Below, piece by piece: positions 14,885 to 24,664 of a stretch of 42,135 bases of DNA; the first letter of the stretch is position 1, and the number at the start of each line of letters is the position of its first letter. Below the pieces are notes generated by a model, which was given only the letters and a program-made list of their open reading frames with translations, ran no database searches and was not told where the DNA came from. Source of the DNA: Acidobacteriota bacterium (GTDB lineage Bacteria; Acidobacteriota; Thermoanaerobaculia; Multivoradales; Multivoraceae); the NCBI GenBank assembly GCA_026708285.1, contig JAPOVF010000328.1:1-42135 (forward strand), given 5' to 3'. A program made the position numbers and the translations under genes.

Positions 14885-17029
14885 TCAAGCGTCCTGAAGC
14901 GACCACAGCCGTTCCCACTCGCTGAGCAGACTGCGGTCGACCCCGATCAGCAGGGCGTGGAAGTAACGGAGCTGATCGAACACCGCGTCCGTCTTGAACC
15001 GGTCCGGCACGCCGCGGCTCAGGACCTTGAACAGCCGGCTCAGGTAGCGGAGAACGATCCCTTCGGAGCGCTCCAGCCGGTACCGACGAATGAACTCGTC
15101 GAAGCTCAGGCCGTCCTCGTAGACCTCGCGGCCGACGCGCTTCGGCTGGACCCCAACGCCTGGAACCCAAGGGTGGGAGCGACGGAACTCCTCGAACGTC
15201 GGTTCGATGAGATCGGCCAGCGGTCTCGGATGGGTGACCTCGCGGAGCCGTTCCATCCGCTCCTCGAAGGGCACTCTCCGTGCCTTGAGCCTGGCGGCCA
15301 GCTCATCGCGCAGCTTCCGGGCCTGCTGGCGGAGCACGATCTCGGGATTCTCGAGGATCGCCTCGACCAGACTGAGCAGGTCGAGGTGGTACTCGGGATC
15401 CTCGGGGTCGAGCAGCTCCAGGGTGGAGACCAGGTAGAGCGACAGGTCCTGGTGCATCGAGAACTCGAGCTGGAGGTTCTGGTCCGCCTCGAGCCGGTAG
15501 CCGTTGCCGCGTGAGGGCGCCATGCAGACGATGCCCGCTCGGTGGAGTGACCGGACCAGCTCGGCCGATTGCCCGATCAGGCGCCTTTTCCTGGCCGGTT
15601 GTTCGTGGCAGGCGGCGATCAGCCGCCGGATCGAACGGAAGTTCCGGTGGGGGTGGCCGTTGCCGGTCGCCTCGTCGGCCAGGATCAGGTCGAACACCAT
15701 GCCGTGACTGAGCCGGAACCGGGATTCGAGCGTCTCCGGCGGACTGTGGATCAGGCGCCGGAACGTGCTCTCGTCCCAGGGCACGAATCCGCGTGGCGGA
15801 GGCCGCCTGCGGAACTGCCTGCGGCTTCGGCCGTGAGGCGAGGCTTGCGCTTTCTCCCGGCGGCGCCTGTTGTCGATCTCGTGTTCGGGCGCCTGGCAGA
15901 CGACCCAGCCCCGCTCGTCGAACCCCTTGCGCCCGGCTCGTCCGGCGATCTGCTGGAAGTCGCGGACCTTGAGGATGGCGACCTCCTGGCCGTCGTACTT
16001 GCTGAGCTGACTGAAGAGCACGGTGCGGATGGGCACGTTGACGCCGACGCCGAGGGTGTCGGTCCCGGTGATGACCTTGAGCAGACCGAGTTGCGCCAGC
16101 TGTTCGACCAGCAGCCGGTACTTCGGCAGCAGACCGGCGTGGTGGATGCCGATCCCGAAGCTCAGAAAGCGCCTTACCTGTCTGCCGTAGGCGGTGTCGA
16201 AACGGAAGTCGGAGGTGGCTTCGAAGATCGCCTTTCTCTCGGAGCGGGTGCAGAGCCTCAGACTGGTCAGGCTCTGGGCGAGGCGCGCGCAGTCGCGCTG
16301 CGTGAAGTTGACGACGTATATGGGCGCCTTGCCATCTCTGACGAGCTCGTCGATCGTCACGCCGAGCCGCGTTGCGCGGTACTCGTACTCGAGCGGCACC
16401 GGCCGGACCCGGCTGCTGATCAGCGCCACCGGCCGCCCGGTGGCCCGCTCGAGTTTCTCGCTGATGGGAGCCATGTTGCCCAGCGTCGCGGACATCAACA
16501 GGAAGGTGGTCCTGGGAAGCGTGATCAGAGGCACCTGCCACGCGACGCCGCGCTCCGGGTCCGAGTAGTAGTGGAATTCGTCCATGACCACGTCGTCGAC
16601 CGGCAGCGCGGCACCTCGTCGTAGCGCCATGTTCGCGAGCACCTCGGCGGTGCAGCAGATGATCGGTGCGTCCGTGTTGATGCTGGCGTCGCCGGTGAGC
16701 ATCCCCACGCGCTCGGCGCCGAAGTCGTCGCACATGCGGAAGAACTGCTCCGAGGCGAGGGCCTTCACGGGCGCCGTGTAGAAGGCCGTTCGTCCTTCGC
16801 ACAAGGCTCTGAAGAGAAGAGCCATCGCGACCAGGGACTTCCCGGATCCGGTCGGCGTGTCGAGGACCACATGGCGCCCGGCCATCAGCTCGATCAGAGC
16901 CTCTTCCTGGGCGGGGAAGAGGTCGAAGCCGAGGCCTGCGACCCAGTCGAGGAACCGTTCCAGGATGTCGTCGGAGGAGATCTCCCCTCGGGTCTGGGGC
17001 AGGCGGTCCCCCAGGCTGGGCGGCGTCAC
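14885..17029 (-). CDS. Ski2-like DEAD/DEAH helicase with DUF3516-type C-terminal region
   Basis: Superfamily-2 helicase of 714 residues. It has Q-like FDLFPAQEEALIELM, Walker A DTPTGSGKS (about 58-66), TAPVKALASE, motif II DEFHYY, motif III LLMSATLG, and motif VI QIAGRAGRKGFDE. GVGVNVPIRTVLF is typical of Ski2/Mtr4-like enzymes. A basic insertion (RRRREKAQASPHGRSRRQFRRRPPPRG, in pieces around residue 390-420) separates the helicase core from a helical C-terminal region resembling DUF3516 of actinobacterial homologues. A role as ATP-driven RNA or DNA unwinding enzyme is known for the family; the target here is unknown. GTG start with TAGGCT 6 nt upstream. Confidence 0.87.
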   Translation of the reverse strand: MTPPSLGDRLPQTRGEISSDDILERFLDWVAGLGFDLFPAQEEALIELMAGRHVVLDTPTGSGKSLVAMALLFRALCEGRTAFYTAPVKALASEQFFRMCDDFGAERVGMLTGDASINTDAPIICCTAEVLANMALRRGAALPVDDVVMDEFHYYSDPERGVAWQVPLITLPRTTFLLMSATLGNMAPISEKLERATGRPVALISSRVRPVPLEYEYRATRLGVTIDELVRDGKAPIYVVNFTQRDCARLAQSLTSLRLCTRSERKAIFEATSDFRFDTAYGRQVRRFLSFGIGIHHAGLLPKYRLLVEQLAQLGLLKVITGTDTLGVGVNVPIRTVLFSQLSKYDGQEVAILKVRDFQQIAGRAGRKGFDERGWVVCQAPEHEIDNRRRREKAQASPHGRSRRQFRRRPPPRGFVPWDESTFRRLIHSPPETLESRFRLSHGMVFDLILADEATGNGHPHRNFRSIRRLIAACHEQPARKRRLIGQSAELVRSLHRAGIVCMAPSRGNGYRLEADQNLQLEFSMHQDLSLYLVSTLELLDPEDPEYHLDLLSLVEAILENPEIVLRQQARKLRDELAARLKARRVPFEERMERLREVTHPRPLADLIEPTFEEFRRSHPWVPGVGVQPKRVGREVYEDGLSFDEFIRRYRLERSEGIVLRYLSRLFKVLSRGVPDRFKTDAVFDQLRYFHALLIGVDRSLLSEWERLWSLQDA

Positions 17030-17035
17030 CTGTGT

Positions 17036-17041
17036 AGCCTA
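17036..17041 (-). promoter_or_regulatory. -10 hexamer TAGGCT, likely leaderless start
   Basis: The minus-strand TAGGCT ends 6 nt before the GTG at 17029. Hexamer and spacing are identical to those upstream of the permease at 9656. Confidence 0.5.
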
Positions 17042-17056
17042 CCGGGCTGAGGCGCG

Positions 17057-17929
17057 ATGGCCGGTCGAGGAACAGACGCGGAAGAAGCCGGGACTACGGC
17101 GGACGCTCAGGTGGAGGCTACCGCGGATTCCCGGCAACCCGCGATCGTCCTGGTGGGCCCCCAGTTGGGGGAGAACGTCGGGGCGGCGGCTCGGGCGATG
17201 CTCAACTGTGGACTGACCGAGTTGCGGCTGGTGGCGCCGCGTGACGGCTGGCCCAACGAGCGCGCACAGGCGATGGCCACCGGGTCTTCGCGTGAGATCG
17301 TCGACCGTGCGACGGTGTTCGGGTCCACGGCCTCGGCAGTCGCCGATCTGCACCGGGTCTACGCGACGACCGCGCGCCGCCGCGACCTGCTCAAACCGGC
17401 GATCGGACCCCGTGAACTGGCGGCGGAGGTGCGAGAGGGCGCCGCTCGTGGGCTCCGTTCGGGGGTGCTGTTCGGTCCGGAGCGGGCGGGACTCGACAAC
17501 GACGATGTGGCCCTGGCGTCGCACATCGTGCACATTCCCCTGAATCCGACGTACTCCTCGCTCAATCTGGCGCAAGCTGTGTTGCTGGTTGCCCACGCCT
17601 GGTTCGAGGCCGGGGATCACCCGGTGACGACGGGCGGCCCGAGATCGACGACGCCGCCCGCCACCGCGGCGGAGCTCGTCAACCTCTTCGAGCACCTGGA
17701 GCAGGAACTCGACGCTTCCGGTTTCCTGCGCGTGGTGGAGAAGCGTGGCATCATGGTTCGCAACCTGCGGAGTATCCTGCACCGGGCCGAGCTGAGGGAG
17801 CACGAGGTGCGGGCGCTCCATGGCGTCGTGAGTTCACTGTCCGGTCGGCGCAAGGACGGCAGACCGGTGGGGCGGCCCGCTCACCGCGCTGAGGCAAACC
17901 CGGAAGATGGTGAACCTGGATCGGGTTGA
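17057..17929 (+). CDS. trmJ: TrmJ-type tRNA 2'-O-methyltransferase (SpoU/TrmH family)
   Basis: Protein of 290 residues. The three SPOUT motifs are present: NVGAAARAMLNCG (motif 1), LFGPERAGL (motif 2) and IPLNPTYSSLNLAQAV (motif 3), which build the knotted SAM site. Length and the C-terminal helical tail (ELVNLFEHLEQELDASGFL, then HRAELREHEVRALHG) fit TrmJ, which methylates the 2'-hydroxyl of nucleotide 32 in tRNA anticodon loops. The first 25 residues precede the SPOUT fold and look disordered, so a later start is possible. It is divergent from the helicase with 27 nt between, and its stop is 9 nt before the next gene. Confidence 0.9.
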   Translation: MAGRGTDAEEAGTTADAQVEATADSRQPAIVLVGPQLGENVGAAARAMLNCGLTELRLVAPRDGWPNERAQAMATGSSREIVDRATVFGSTASAVADLHRVYATTARRRDLLKPAIGPRELAAEVREGAARGLRSGVLFGPERAGLDNDDVALASHIVHIPLNPTYSSLNLAQAVLLVAHAWFEAGDHPVTTGGPRSTTPPATAAELVNLFEHLEQELDASGFLRVVEKRGIMVRNLRSILHRAELREHEVRALHGVVSSLSGRRKDGRPVGRPAHRAEANPEDGEPGSG

Positions 17930-17938
17930 ACCGGAACG

Positions 17939-19960
17939 ATGAAGCTGCGCAGCCAACTCATCCTCGCCTTCCTGGTGCTGGCGGTCCTGCCCTTGGGTGG
18001 CATCGTCGGCTATTCCTACGTGTCGTCGGCAACGGCCTTTCGAGCGGCCGTGCGTGCCGAGTCGGAAGACATCGCAAGGCAGATTTCGATCGGGCTGATC
18101 CGCGCCCGTGAGGACCTGCGGCTGCACGTCGGAAGGCTCGGCACGATGCTGCCCTTCGACGACCCCCAGTACGTCGACCGGGAGGCGCTCGCGGAGTTCA
18201 TCATCGGCAGCATGGGCGACGGCGCGGACCTTTTCGATGCGCTCGAGCTCGTGCCGACGGATCCGTCCGAGCCCGGACGGGACCTGCGCGAGCGCGGGCG
18301 TCCGGGCGACGGCGACGGTGAGCCCGGCTTGAGGGCGCGGGAAGCCCGACGCTTCCTCTGGTCTCGGCCAGGCGGTCCGGGTCGGTTTCCGATGCGGGGC
18401 GCTGCCGGAGAACCGCCCGCTGGGCAGGGCGACGAAACGGCCGGGGACACGGAGGAGGTCGAGTGGGCGCGCGAGGCGCGGGAGTGGGCGGCGCGAACGT
18501 TCGGTGGTCCGATCTCGACTCCCGTGCACCGGGACGGTCATCTGGTCGGCCACCTGGAAGCCGCGGTCCGGCCGGAGCGCCTGATGCGGGATGTCCTGCG
18601 CCGGATCCCGCGCCGCGCCGGTGCAGTGCCGTTCGCGATCGACGCGGAAGGCGAGATCTACACCTCCGAGCCCGAGGACCTGGATCTGCTCCAGGGCGTG
18701 CAATGTCCTGGTGGGCAGCCCCTCCTGGAGGCTCTGGCCGCGGGCGACGAAGAACTCTGGCAGGGCATGAGTGATTGGGTGGTCGTGACCCAGGCTGCGG
18801 CGACGGGCGATCTGGTCTACGGCATCGTGCGTCCCATCGGTGAATCGCTGGCCGAGATTCGCAGCGCCTCGCTGCGGAACTTCGGTGTCGGTGTCGGGCT
18901 GATGAGCCTGTCCTTGCTGGCTGCCGCTCCGCTGGCCAACCGCCTCACCCACCGGCTCAGCCACCTGACCAGGCAGGTCGACCGCCTGGCCAGGGGCGAC
19001 GCCGCGGCGCGGGCGCGTCTCGGAGGGCGCGACGAGGTCGGCAAGCTGGGCGAGGCGTTCAATCGCATGGCCCGCGACCAGGAGAAGAACCGGCGGCAGT
19101 TGCTGGAGCAGGAACGGCTCCGTCGTCAGCAGGAGGTGGACCGCCGGCTGCTCGAAGCGGAGAACGAGCGGCAGACGAGCGAACTCGAGGAGGCGCGAAC
19201 GTTCCAGCTCTCGCTGCTGCCCGCCGGCATCCCCGAGCACCCGGACCTGGAGATCGCCGTATTCCTGCGCACGGCCTCGGAGGTCGGGGGCGATTACTAC
19301 GACTTCAGCCGGCTCCGGCCGGACGGTTTGCTGACCATCGCGGTCGGCGACGCAACCGGCCACGGCGCCCGCGCGGGGACGATGGTGACGGTGGTGAAGT
19401 CGCTGCTGTCGTCGGCTGACATGGGCCACTTCCGCTCGGTCAGCGGCACGGCCTCGCCGGCGCCCGCGGCACCCGGTGCTCCCGCACTGCTTGACCTGGC
19501 CGACTTCCTGTCCCACGCGACAGCGACGATCCGCTCGATGAACCTGGGGCGGCGGGCGATGGCCCTGGTGCTGGCGCGCTACCGGGACGGGCAGCTCGAC
19601 CTGGCGTCGGCCGGCATGCCGCCGGTGCTGGTAAGCCGCTCCCCGGCGGGTGAGGTCGAGGAGATCATGACGTCCGGCGTGCCGCTCGGCACTCTGGCGA
19701 ACGCGTCCTACGAGAACCGCCGGGTGTGGCTTGAACCCGGCGACGCGGCCCTGCTGATGAGCGACGGTTTGCCGGAGATGCTCGGCGAGGACGGCGAGCC
19801 GATCGGCTACGCGGCGGTCGCCGAGCGCTGGCGGGAAGTGGGCCAGCTTCCCGCGGCAGAGGCGGTCGCGGAGTTCGAGGGCTGGGTCGAGGACCTCTCG
19901 CCTGGGGGAATCCCGGCCGACGACGTGACCTTCGTCGTGATCCGGCGGCGCCCGGAGTAG
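17939..19960 (+). CDS. Membrane PP2C/SpoIIE-family serine phosphatase with HAMP domain
   Basis: Protein of 673 residues. An N-terminal helix (8-30, LILAFLVLAVLPLGGIVGYSY) begins an extracytoplasmic sensor region (about 30-310) containing an acidic, Gly/Pro/Arg-rich insert. A second helix (about 315-335) and a HAMP region (LTHRLSHLTRQVDRLARGD) follow, then a Gln/Glu/Arg coiled coil, and a C-terminal SpoIIE phosphatase domain. Metal-binding motifs are GGDYYDF, VGDATGHG and LMSDGLPE. RsbU-like enzymes dephosphorylate anti-sigma-factor antagonists in partner-switching pathways. No such partner lies next to it, so the pathway is not visible here. A weak purine-rich leader precedes the ATG. Confidence 0.9.
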   Translation: MKLRSQLILAFLVLAVLPLGGIVGYSYVSSATAFRAAVRAESEDIARQISIGLIRAREDLRLHVGRLGTMLPFDDPQYVDREALAEFIIGSMGDGADLFDALELVPTDPSEPGRDLRERGRPGDGDGEPGLRAREARRFLWSRPGGPGRFPMRGAAGEPPAGQGDETAGDTEEVEWAREAREWAARTFGGPISTPVHRDGHLVGHLEAAVRPERLMRDVLRRIPRRAGAVPFAIDAEGEIYTSEPEDLDLLQGVQCPGGQPLLEALAAGDEELWQGMSDWVVVTQAAATGDLVYGIVRPIGESLAEIRSASLRNFGVGVGLMSLSLLAAAPLANRLTHRLSHLTRQVDRLARGDAAARARLGGRDEVGKLGEAFNRMARDQEKNRRQLLEQERLRRQQEVDRRLLEAENERQTSELEEARTFQLSLLPAGIPEHPDLEIAVFLRTASEVGGDYYDFSRLRPDGLLTIAVGDATGHGARAGTMVTVVKSLLSSADMGHFRSVSGTASPAPAAPGAPALLDLADFLSHATATIRSMNLGRRAMALVLARYRDGQLDLASAGMPPVLVSRSPAGEVEEIMTSGVPLGTLANASYENRRVWLEPGDAALLMSDGLPEMLGEDGEPIGYAAVAERWREVGQLPAAEAVAEFEGWVEDLSPGGIPADDVTFVVIRRRPE

Positions 19961-19995
19961 AGTCGGAACCGGTGCCGCCGAGGGCGGAAGTGGTG

Positions 19996-20001
19996 TAGAA
20001 T
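19996..20001 (+). promoter_or_regulatory. -10 hexamer TAGAAT upstream of ppk
   Basis: TAGAAT ends 11 nt before the GTG at 20013, leaving room for only a few transcribed bases. The 52-nt gap after the phosphatase stop thus seems to hold an independent promoter. Confidence 0.5.
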
Positions 20002-20012
20002 CAGCGGTTACC

Positions 20013-22214
20013 GTGGCGAATCCAGAATCCGCAGCCGCCGAGAACCTGATCGAACCGCCGCTCAAGCCGGTCCCGGAGCCGGCTGGCGATCCCGCGCCCG
20101 AAACGGGGACCGAAGCGCCGCGGCCGACGATCGCGCCGGGCCTGCCCGAGCACTACAACAACCGGGAGCTGAGCTGGCTGCAGTTCAACAGCCGGGTTCT
20201 GGAGGAAGCGCGCGATTCGCGGCATCCCTTGCTGGAGCGAGTCAAGTTCCTGTCGATCTACGGGAGCAACCTGGACGAGTTCTTCATGGTCCGGGTGTCG
20301 GGACTCTGCCGGCAGTTGGAGCGCGGCGCGCTCGAGGCGCCGCCCGACGGCATGACCCCGTCCGAGCAGTTGGCCGGCATCCGTTCCCAGCTCAAGCGGG
20401 AGCGGGAACTCGTCTACGGCTGCTGGCACGAGGATCTCCTGCCCCAGCTCAGGGATGCCGGGATCGAGATCGTCTCCCACGACTCGCTCTCGGCCAAGAA
20501 GAAGCGCAAGCTGCGCGCGTACTTCGAGCGTGAGATCTTCCCGGTTCTGACGCCGCTCGCGTTCGATCCCAGTCATCCCTTCCCCCACGTTTCCAACCTG
20601 AGCCTGAACCTGGCGGTCGTCATCGACGACGGCAGCCAGGGCGAGCGTTTCGCCCGCGTTAAGGTTCCCCAGGTCCTGCCGAGGCTGGTGCGGGCGCCCG
20701 GCGGCAGCCGCGACGAACTCGGTCTGGGCAAGTCGGGGCGCGGCAAGTTCGTCTGGATCGAGGAGTTGATCGCGGCCAATCTCGACCTACTCTTTCCGGG
20801 CTTCAAGGTAGAGGCCGCCTACACCTTCCGGGTCAGCCGCGACGCGGACCTCGAGGTCGAGGAAGACGAAGCAGACGATCTGCTGACGGCGATCGTGGAG
20901 GTCGTCGGCCAGCGGCACTTCGGTTCCGTCGTCCGTCTCGAGGTGCGCGAGGACATGCCCAAGCGGATCCGCACCCTCCTTGAGCAGAACATGGGCTTGG
21001 CGCCGTTCCAGGTCGACACCTTGCCGTCGCCCCTCGGCCTGGCCGACCTGAGCGAGATCGCCTTCCTCGACCGGCCGGAGCTTCGCGACAGTGGGATCCG
21101 GCCGGTGCGGCCGGCCGCCCTCAGGAGCGAGGAGTCCCTGTTCGGCGCCATTCGCCGACGCGATCACCTCCTGTACCACCCCTACGACAGTTTCTCTCCA
21201 GTGGTGCGGCTGCTACGGGAAGCGGCTGCCGATCCCGACGTGATCGCGATCAAGCAGACTCTCTACCGCGTGGGCGCGAACTCGCCGGTGGTCGAAGCGC
21301 TGATGGAGGCGCGCCAGAACGGCAAGCAGGTTTCGGTCCTGGTCGAGTTGAAGGCGCGCTTCGACGAGGAGTACAACATCGGTTGGGCGAGGGCGCTGGA
21401 GGCGGCGGGCGTTCATGTGGTGTACGGCGTGATGGGGCTCAAGACGCACGCCAAGATGTGTCTCGTCGTGCGTCGTGAGGGAGGAAAGCTGCACTCCTAC
21501 GTTCACGTCGCGACGGGCAACTACAACCCGGTCACGGCGCGCATCTACACCGACATCGGAATCCTGACTGACGACGCGGAGATCGCCTCGGACGTCGCCA
21601 AGCTGTTCAACGCGATCACCGGTTACGTCCGTGAGGAGCGCTACAGCCGGCTGCTGGTCGCGCCTCACCAGATGCGTCGGGAACTCATCCGGCGAATCGA
21701 CCGGGAGATCGAGGGCCACCGGCTACGCGGAGACGGTCGCCTGATCTTTAAGATGAACTCGCTGGTGGACCGGGAGTGCATCGACGCCCTGTACCGTGCC
21801 TCCCAGGCCGGCGTCGAGGTGCTCCTGCAGGTGCGAGGAATCTGCTGCCTGCGGCCCGGGGTGCCGGGCCTGTCCGAGAACATCTCGGTGACGTCCATCG
21901 TCGGCCGGTTCCTCGAGCACTCGCGCCTCTACTACTTCCGCAACGGCGGCGACGAGGAGTTGTTCACCGGCAGCGCGGACCTGATGCCCCGCAACCTGAA
22001 CGGACGCGTCGAGCTGCTCTGCCCGATCCTCGAACCGGACCTGCGCCGGGCGGCTCTGCGCGACATCCTGGCGCCTCACCTGATGGACACGGCGAACTGC
22101 CGCCGCCTCGAGTCCGACGGCCGCTACGTTCGGGTCGAGCCCGAGGCAGGGGAACCACCGTTCGACTCACAGCGCGCGCTGCTCCAGGACAGCCACGGCT
22201 GGCACCTGGAGTAG
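20013..22214 (+). CDS. ppk1: Polyphosphate kinase 1
   Basis: Protein of 733 residues (typical PPK1 is about 690-720). It makes polyphosphate from ATP reversibly at the membrane. The family opening NNRELSWLQFNSRVLEEA, FLSIYGSNLDEFFMVRV, the active-site core GLKTHAKMCLVVRR (His479, at the position of the E. coli phospho-His) and SYVHVATGNYNP (His498, 19 residues later as in E. coli) are all present. So are GICCLRPG and the C-terminal phospholipase-D-like half (SIVGRFLEHSRLYYFRNGG). An extra Pro/Glu-rich leader of about 45 residues precedes the core. GTG start. It converges on the enoyl-CoA hydratase gene over a 23-nt gap with a hairpin. Confidence 0.95.
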   Translation: MANPESAAAENLIEPPLKPVPEPAGDPAPETGTEAPRPTIAPGLPEHYNNRELSWLQFNSRVLEEARDSRHPLLERVKFLSIYGSNLDEFFMVRVSGLCRQLERGALEAPPDGMTPSEQLAGIRSQLKRERELVYGCWHEDLLPQLRDAGIEIVSHDSLSAKKKRKLRAYFEREIFPVLTPLAFDPSHPFPHVSNLSLNLAVVIDDGSQGERFARVKVPQVLPRLVRAPGGSRDELGLGKSGRGKFVWIEELIAANLDLLFPGFKVEAAYTFRVSRDADLEVEEDEADDLLTAIVEVVGQRHFGSVVRLEVREDMPKRIRTLLEQNMGLAPFQVDTLPSPLGLADLSEIAFLDRPELRDSGIRPVRPAALRSEESLFGAIRRRDHLLYHPYDSFSPVVRLLREAAADPDVIAIKQTLYRVGANSPVVEALMEARQNGKQVSVLVELKARFDEEYNIGWARALEAAGVHVVYGVMGLKTHAKMCLVVRREGGKLHSYVHVATGNYNPVTARIYTDIGILTDDAEIASDVAKLFNAITGYVREERYSRLLVAPHQMRRELIRRIDREIEGHRLRGDGRLIFKMNSLVDRECIDALYRASQAGVEVLLQVRGICCLRPGVPGLSENISVTSIVGRFLEHSRLYYFRNGGDEELFTGSADLMPRNLNGRVELLCPILEPDLRRAALRDILAPHLMDTANCRRLESDGRYVRVEPEAGEPPFDSQRALLQDSHGWHLE

Positions 22215-22215
22215 T

Positions 22216-22232
22216 GGCCGGCGCACCCGGCC
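22216..22232. terminator. Short hairpin between convergent genes
   Basis: GGCCGG (22216-22221) and CCGGCC (22227-22232) form a 6-bp GC stem with loop CGCAC. It sits in the 23-nt gap between the ppk1 stop and the enoyl-CoA hydratase stop, so it could act on both transcripts. No T-run. Confidence 0.5.
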
Positions 22233-22237
22233 GGGCT

Positions 22238-23065
22238 TCAGTCGACGTCGGCGAAGTCCGGCGCTCGCTTCTGCATGTTCGCCGTCACCGCTTCGACCTG
22301 ATTCGGTGAACCGATCAGGCCGACCTGTAGCCGCTCCTCGGTTTCGAGTCCCTCGCGGATGTTGACCGTCCGGGCGGTGTCGAGCACCTGCTTGGCGGCC
22401 CGGATCGCGTGAGGCGAGTTGCCGGCGATCTCGCGCGCCAGGGCGAGGGCGTCGTCGAGCGGCTGTTCGGACAGCCGGGTGGCGAGGCCGAGCTCCGCGG
22501 CCTCCACGCCGCTGATCACGCGGCCGGTGAAGGTGAGTTCCTTGGCGATGTCGGAGCGCACAAGGTGTTGCAGCAACTGGGGGCCGGCCATGTCCGGAAT
22601 CAGACCCCAGACGATCTCGCGCACAGAGAGCCGGGCTTCCGGGTGGACGACGCGGAGATCGGCGCCTAGCGCGATCTGAAAACCGCCGCCGTAGGCCACG
22701 CCGTGGACCGCCGCGATCACCGGAACGGGCATCGCGTGCCAGCCCCAGGCGGCGAACTGAGCGCGGTTGGCGGGGTTCTCGTCGGTGCGCCGTACGAGTT
22801 CGCGCGACGACGAACTGCTTCCTGCGTTCTGCTGCATGGCGCGGAAACTGCCGAAGTCGAGGCCGGCGCAGAAGGCACGGCCGTTGCCGGAAAGCACGAC
22901 GGCGCGCACGGACGAATCGTCGGCCAGCTCGCGGGCAGTGCTGCCCAGGGCGTCGAACATCGCGCCGTCCAGCGCGTTCAGCTTGTCCGCGCGGTCGAGA
23001 CGCACGTCGGCGACGCCGGCTTCGATGTCGACGATGAGGCGGGGGCGGGCGGCTACATCGGTCAT
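22238..23065 (-). CDS. Enoyl-CoA hydratase/isomerase (crotonase) family
   Basis: Protein of 275 residues. Crotonase features: ADKLNALDGAMFDAL, the oxyanion-hole AFCAGLDFGSF, AAVHGVAYGGGFQIALGADLRV, and LSVREIVWGLIPDMAG, where Glu usually stands in hydratases. The catalytic set is incomplete for a classical hydratase, so isomerase or another CoA reaction is equally possible. The ATG at 23065 has GGAG 5 nt upstream, which decides it over a longer open frame. It lies 99 nt downstream of glycerol kinase on the same strand; no functional link is obvious. Confidence 0.87.
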   Translation of the reverse strand: MTDVAARPRLIVDIEAGVADVRLDRADKLNALDGAMFDALGSTARELADDSSVRAVVLSGNGRAFCAGLDFGSFRAMQQNAGSSSSSRELVRRTDENPANRAQFAAWGWHAMPVPVIAAVHGVAYGGGFQIALGADLRVVHPEARLSVREIVWGLIPDMAGPQLLQHLVRSDIAKELTFTGRVISGVEAAELGLATRLSEQPLDDALALAREIAGNSPHAIRAAKQVLDTARTVNIREGLETEERLQVGLIGSPNQVEAVTANMQKRAPDFADVD

Positions 23066-23164
23066 TGGATCTCCGGATGCGTGGTGGGTCTGGCTGGCAG
23101 GGGACCGCGAGTTGCCGGCCAAGCGGCCGGCCGCGCGGACTCAAGGGGCGAGAGCGTACCTCAG

Positions 23165-24652
23165 CTACGGCTCAGCCCAGCCTCGCGATCTCTCGACGGC
23201 GCGCTGCCAGCCGGCGGCGAGGTGCTCCCGCTCGGTCGTTGAGGACCGCGGTTCGAACTCACGGTCGAGCGCCCAGTTCCTCGTCACGTCGTCCTGGTCG
23301 GCCCAGACGCCGGTCGCAAGCCCGGCTAGGTAGGCGGCGCCCAGCGCTGTGGTTTCGGCGACCACCGGCCGCTGGACCCGCGTGCCCAGCAGGTCGGCCT
23401 GGAACTGCATCAGGTCGTCGTTGACCGCCGCCCCGCCGTCGACCCGCAGGCCGCTCATGCCGGCCCCGGCGTCGGCCTCCATGGCGCGGACGACGTCGAG
23501 GCTCTGGTAGGCCATCGATTCGACCGTGGCTCTGGCCACGTGGCCGGCGGTGGTCGACCGCTCCAGGCCGATCAGGAGGCCCCGCGCGTAGGGGTCCCAG
23601 TAGGGAGCGCCCAGGCCGACGAAGGCGGGTACGAGGTAGACACCGCCGCTGTCCTCTTCGCTCGCCGCGAGTTCCTCGACCTGCTCGGACCTTTCGATCA
23701 GGCCCAGGCCGTCGCGCAGCCACTGTACCGCGGCTCCGCCGACGAAGACCGACCCCTCCAGGCAGTAGGTGGGCTGTCCGTCGAGTACCCAGCCGACGGT
23801 GGAGAGCAGGCCGTTCTCCGATGCAACCGCCCGGCTGCCCGTGTTCATCAGGATGAAACAGCCGGTTCCGTAGGTGTTCTTCACCATGCCACGTTCGAAG
23901 CAGCCCTGCCCGAAGGTCGCTGCCTGCTGGTCTCCGGCAATGCCGGCGACCTTGATCGGACGACCGAACAGACCCGGCTCGGTATGGCCGAAATCGCCGC
24001 TCGAATCGCGGACCTCGGGCAGCATGGCCCGCGGCACGCCCAGGATCCCGAGCAGCTCGTCGTCCCAGTCCAGCCTGTGGATGTCGAACAGCAGGGTGCG
24101 CGAGGCGTTGCTTGCATCGGTGGCGTGAACCCGGCCGCCGGTCAGCCGCCAGAGCAGGAAGCTGTCGATCGTTCCCGCCAGGATCTCGCCCCGCGCCGCC
24201 CGCCCGTGGAGGTCGTGCTTCTCCAGGAGATGAGCGATCTTCGTGCCGGAGAAGTAGGGGTCGAGCACGAGCCCCGTCCTGGCGCGGAACAGGTCCTCGT
24301 GCCCCTGCTGCTTCAACTCTTCGCACAGCGGAGCGGTGATGCGGCTCTGCCAGACGATCGCGTTGTCGACCGGTTTACCGCTGTCGCGCTCCCAGAGCAC
24401 GACCGTCTCGCGCTGGTTGGCGATGCCGATGGCGGCGAGGTCCGAGGCGTCCGCGACGGCCTTCCGGATGGCCGCGCGCGCTGTCTCGAGTTGCGTGTTC
24501 CAGATGGCCTCGGGGTCGTGTTCGACGTGACCGGGGGAGGGGTAGATCTGCGGGAACTCCTCCTGCGCGGAGGCGGCGGCGGTTCCCTGGCGCTCGAACA
24601 GGATGGAGCGGCTGGACGTGGTGCCCTGGTCGAGGGCGAGAACGTAGACCAT
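23165..24652 (-). CDS. glpK: Glycerol kinase
   Basis: Protein of 495 residues, the normal length (E. coli GlpK about 500). It phosphorylates glycerol with ATP to sn-glycerol 3-phosphate. FGGY-family signatures: [14 protein letters not shown] at the N-terminus, [21 protein letters not shown], the [14 protein letters not shown] phosphate loop, [14 protein letters not shown], and [23 protein letters not shown] near the C-terminus. It follows the glycerol facilitator by 12 nt, so uptake and trapping are encoded together. No GlpD or GlpR gene lies in the window. Confidence 0.96.
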   Translation of the reverse strand: MVYVLALDQGTTSSRSILFERQGTAAASAQEEFPQIYPSPGHVEHDPEAIWNTQLETARAAIRKAVADASDLAAIGIANQRETVVLWERDSGKPVDNAIVWQSRITAPLCEELKQQGHEDLFRARTGLVLDPYFSGTKIAHLLEKHDLHGRAARGEILAGTIDSFLLWRLTGGRVHATDASNASRTLLFDIHRLDWDDELLGILGVPRAMLPEVRDSSGDFGHTEPGLFGRPIKVAGIAGDQQAATFGQGCFERGMVKNTYGTGCFILMNTGSRAVASENGLLSTVGWVLDGQPTYCLEGSVFVGGAAVQWLRDGLGLIERSEQVEELAASEEDSGGVYLVPAFVGLGAPYWDPYARGLLIGLERSTTAGHVARATVESMAYQSLDVVRAMEADAGAGMSGLRVDGGAAVNDDLMQFQADLLGTRVQRPVVAETTALGAAYLAGLATGVWADQDDVTRNWALDREFEPRSSTTEREHLAAGWQRAVERSRGWAEP

Positions 24653-24664
24653 GTTCGGCTTTGT

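Noticed and set aside
16200-16568. Antisense small gene inside the Ski2-like helicase
   Set aside because: Ser/Arg-rich composition typical of shadow frames, no start signal, fully within conserved helicase coding sequence.
23251-23262. GGTTCGAACTC, a tRNA T-loop-like string
   Set aside because: It lies inside the glycerol kinase coding sequence and no cloverleaf can be built around it.
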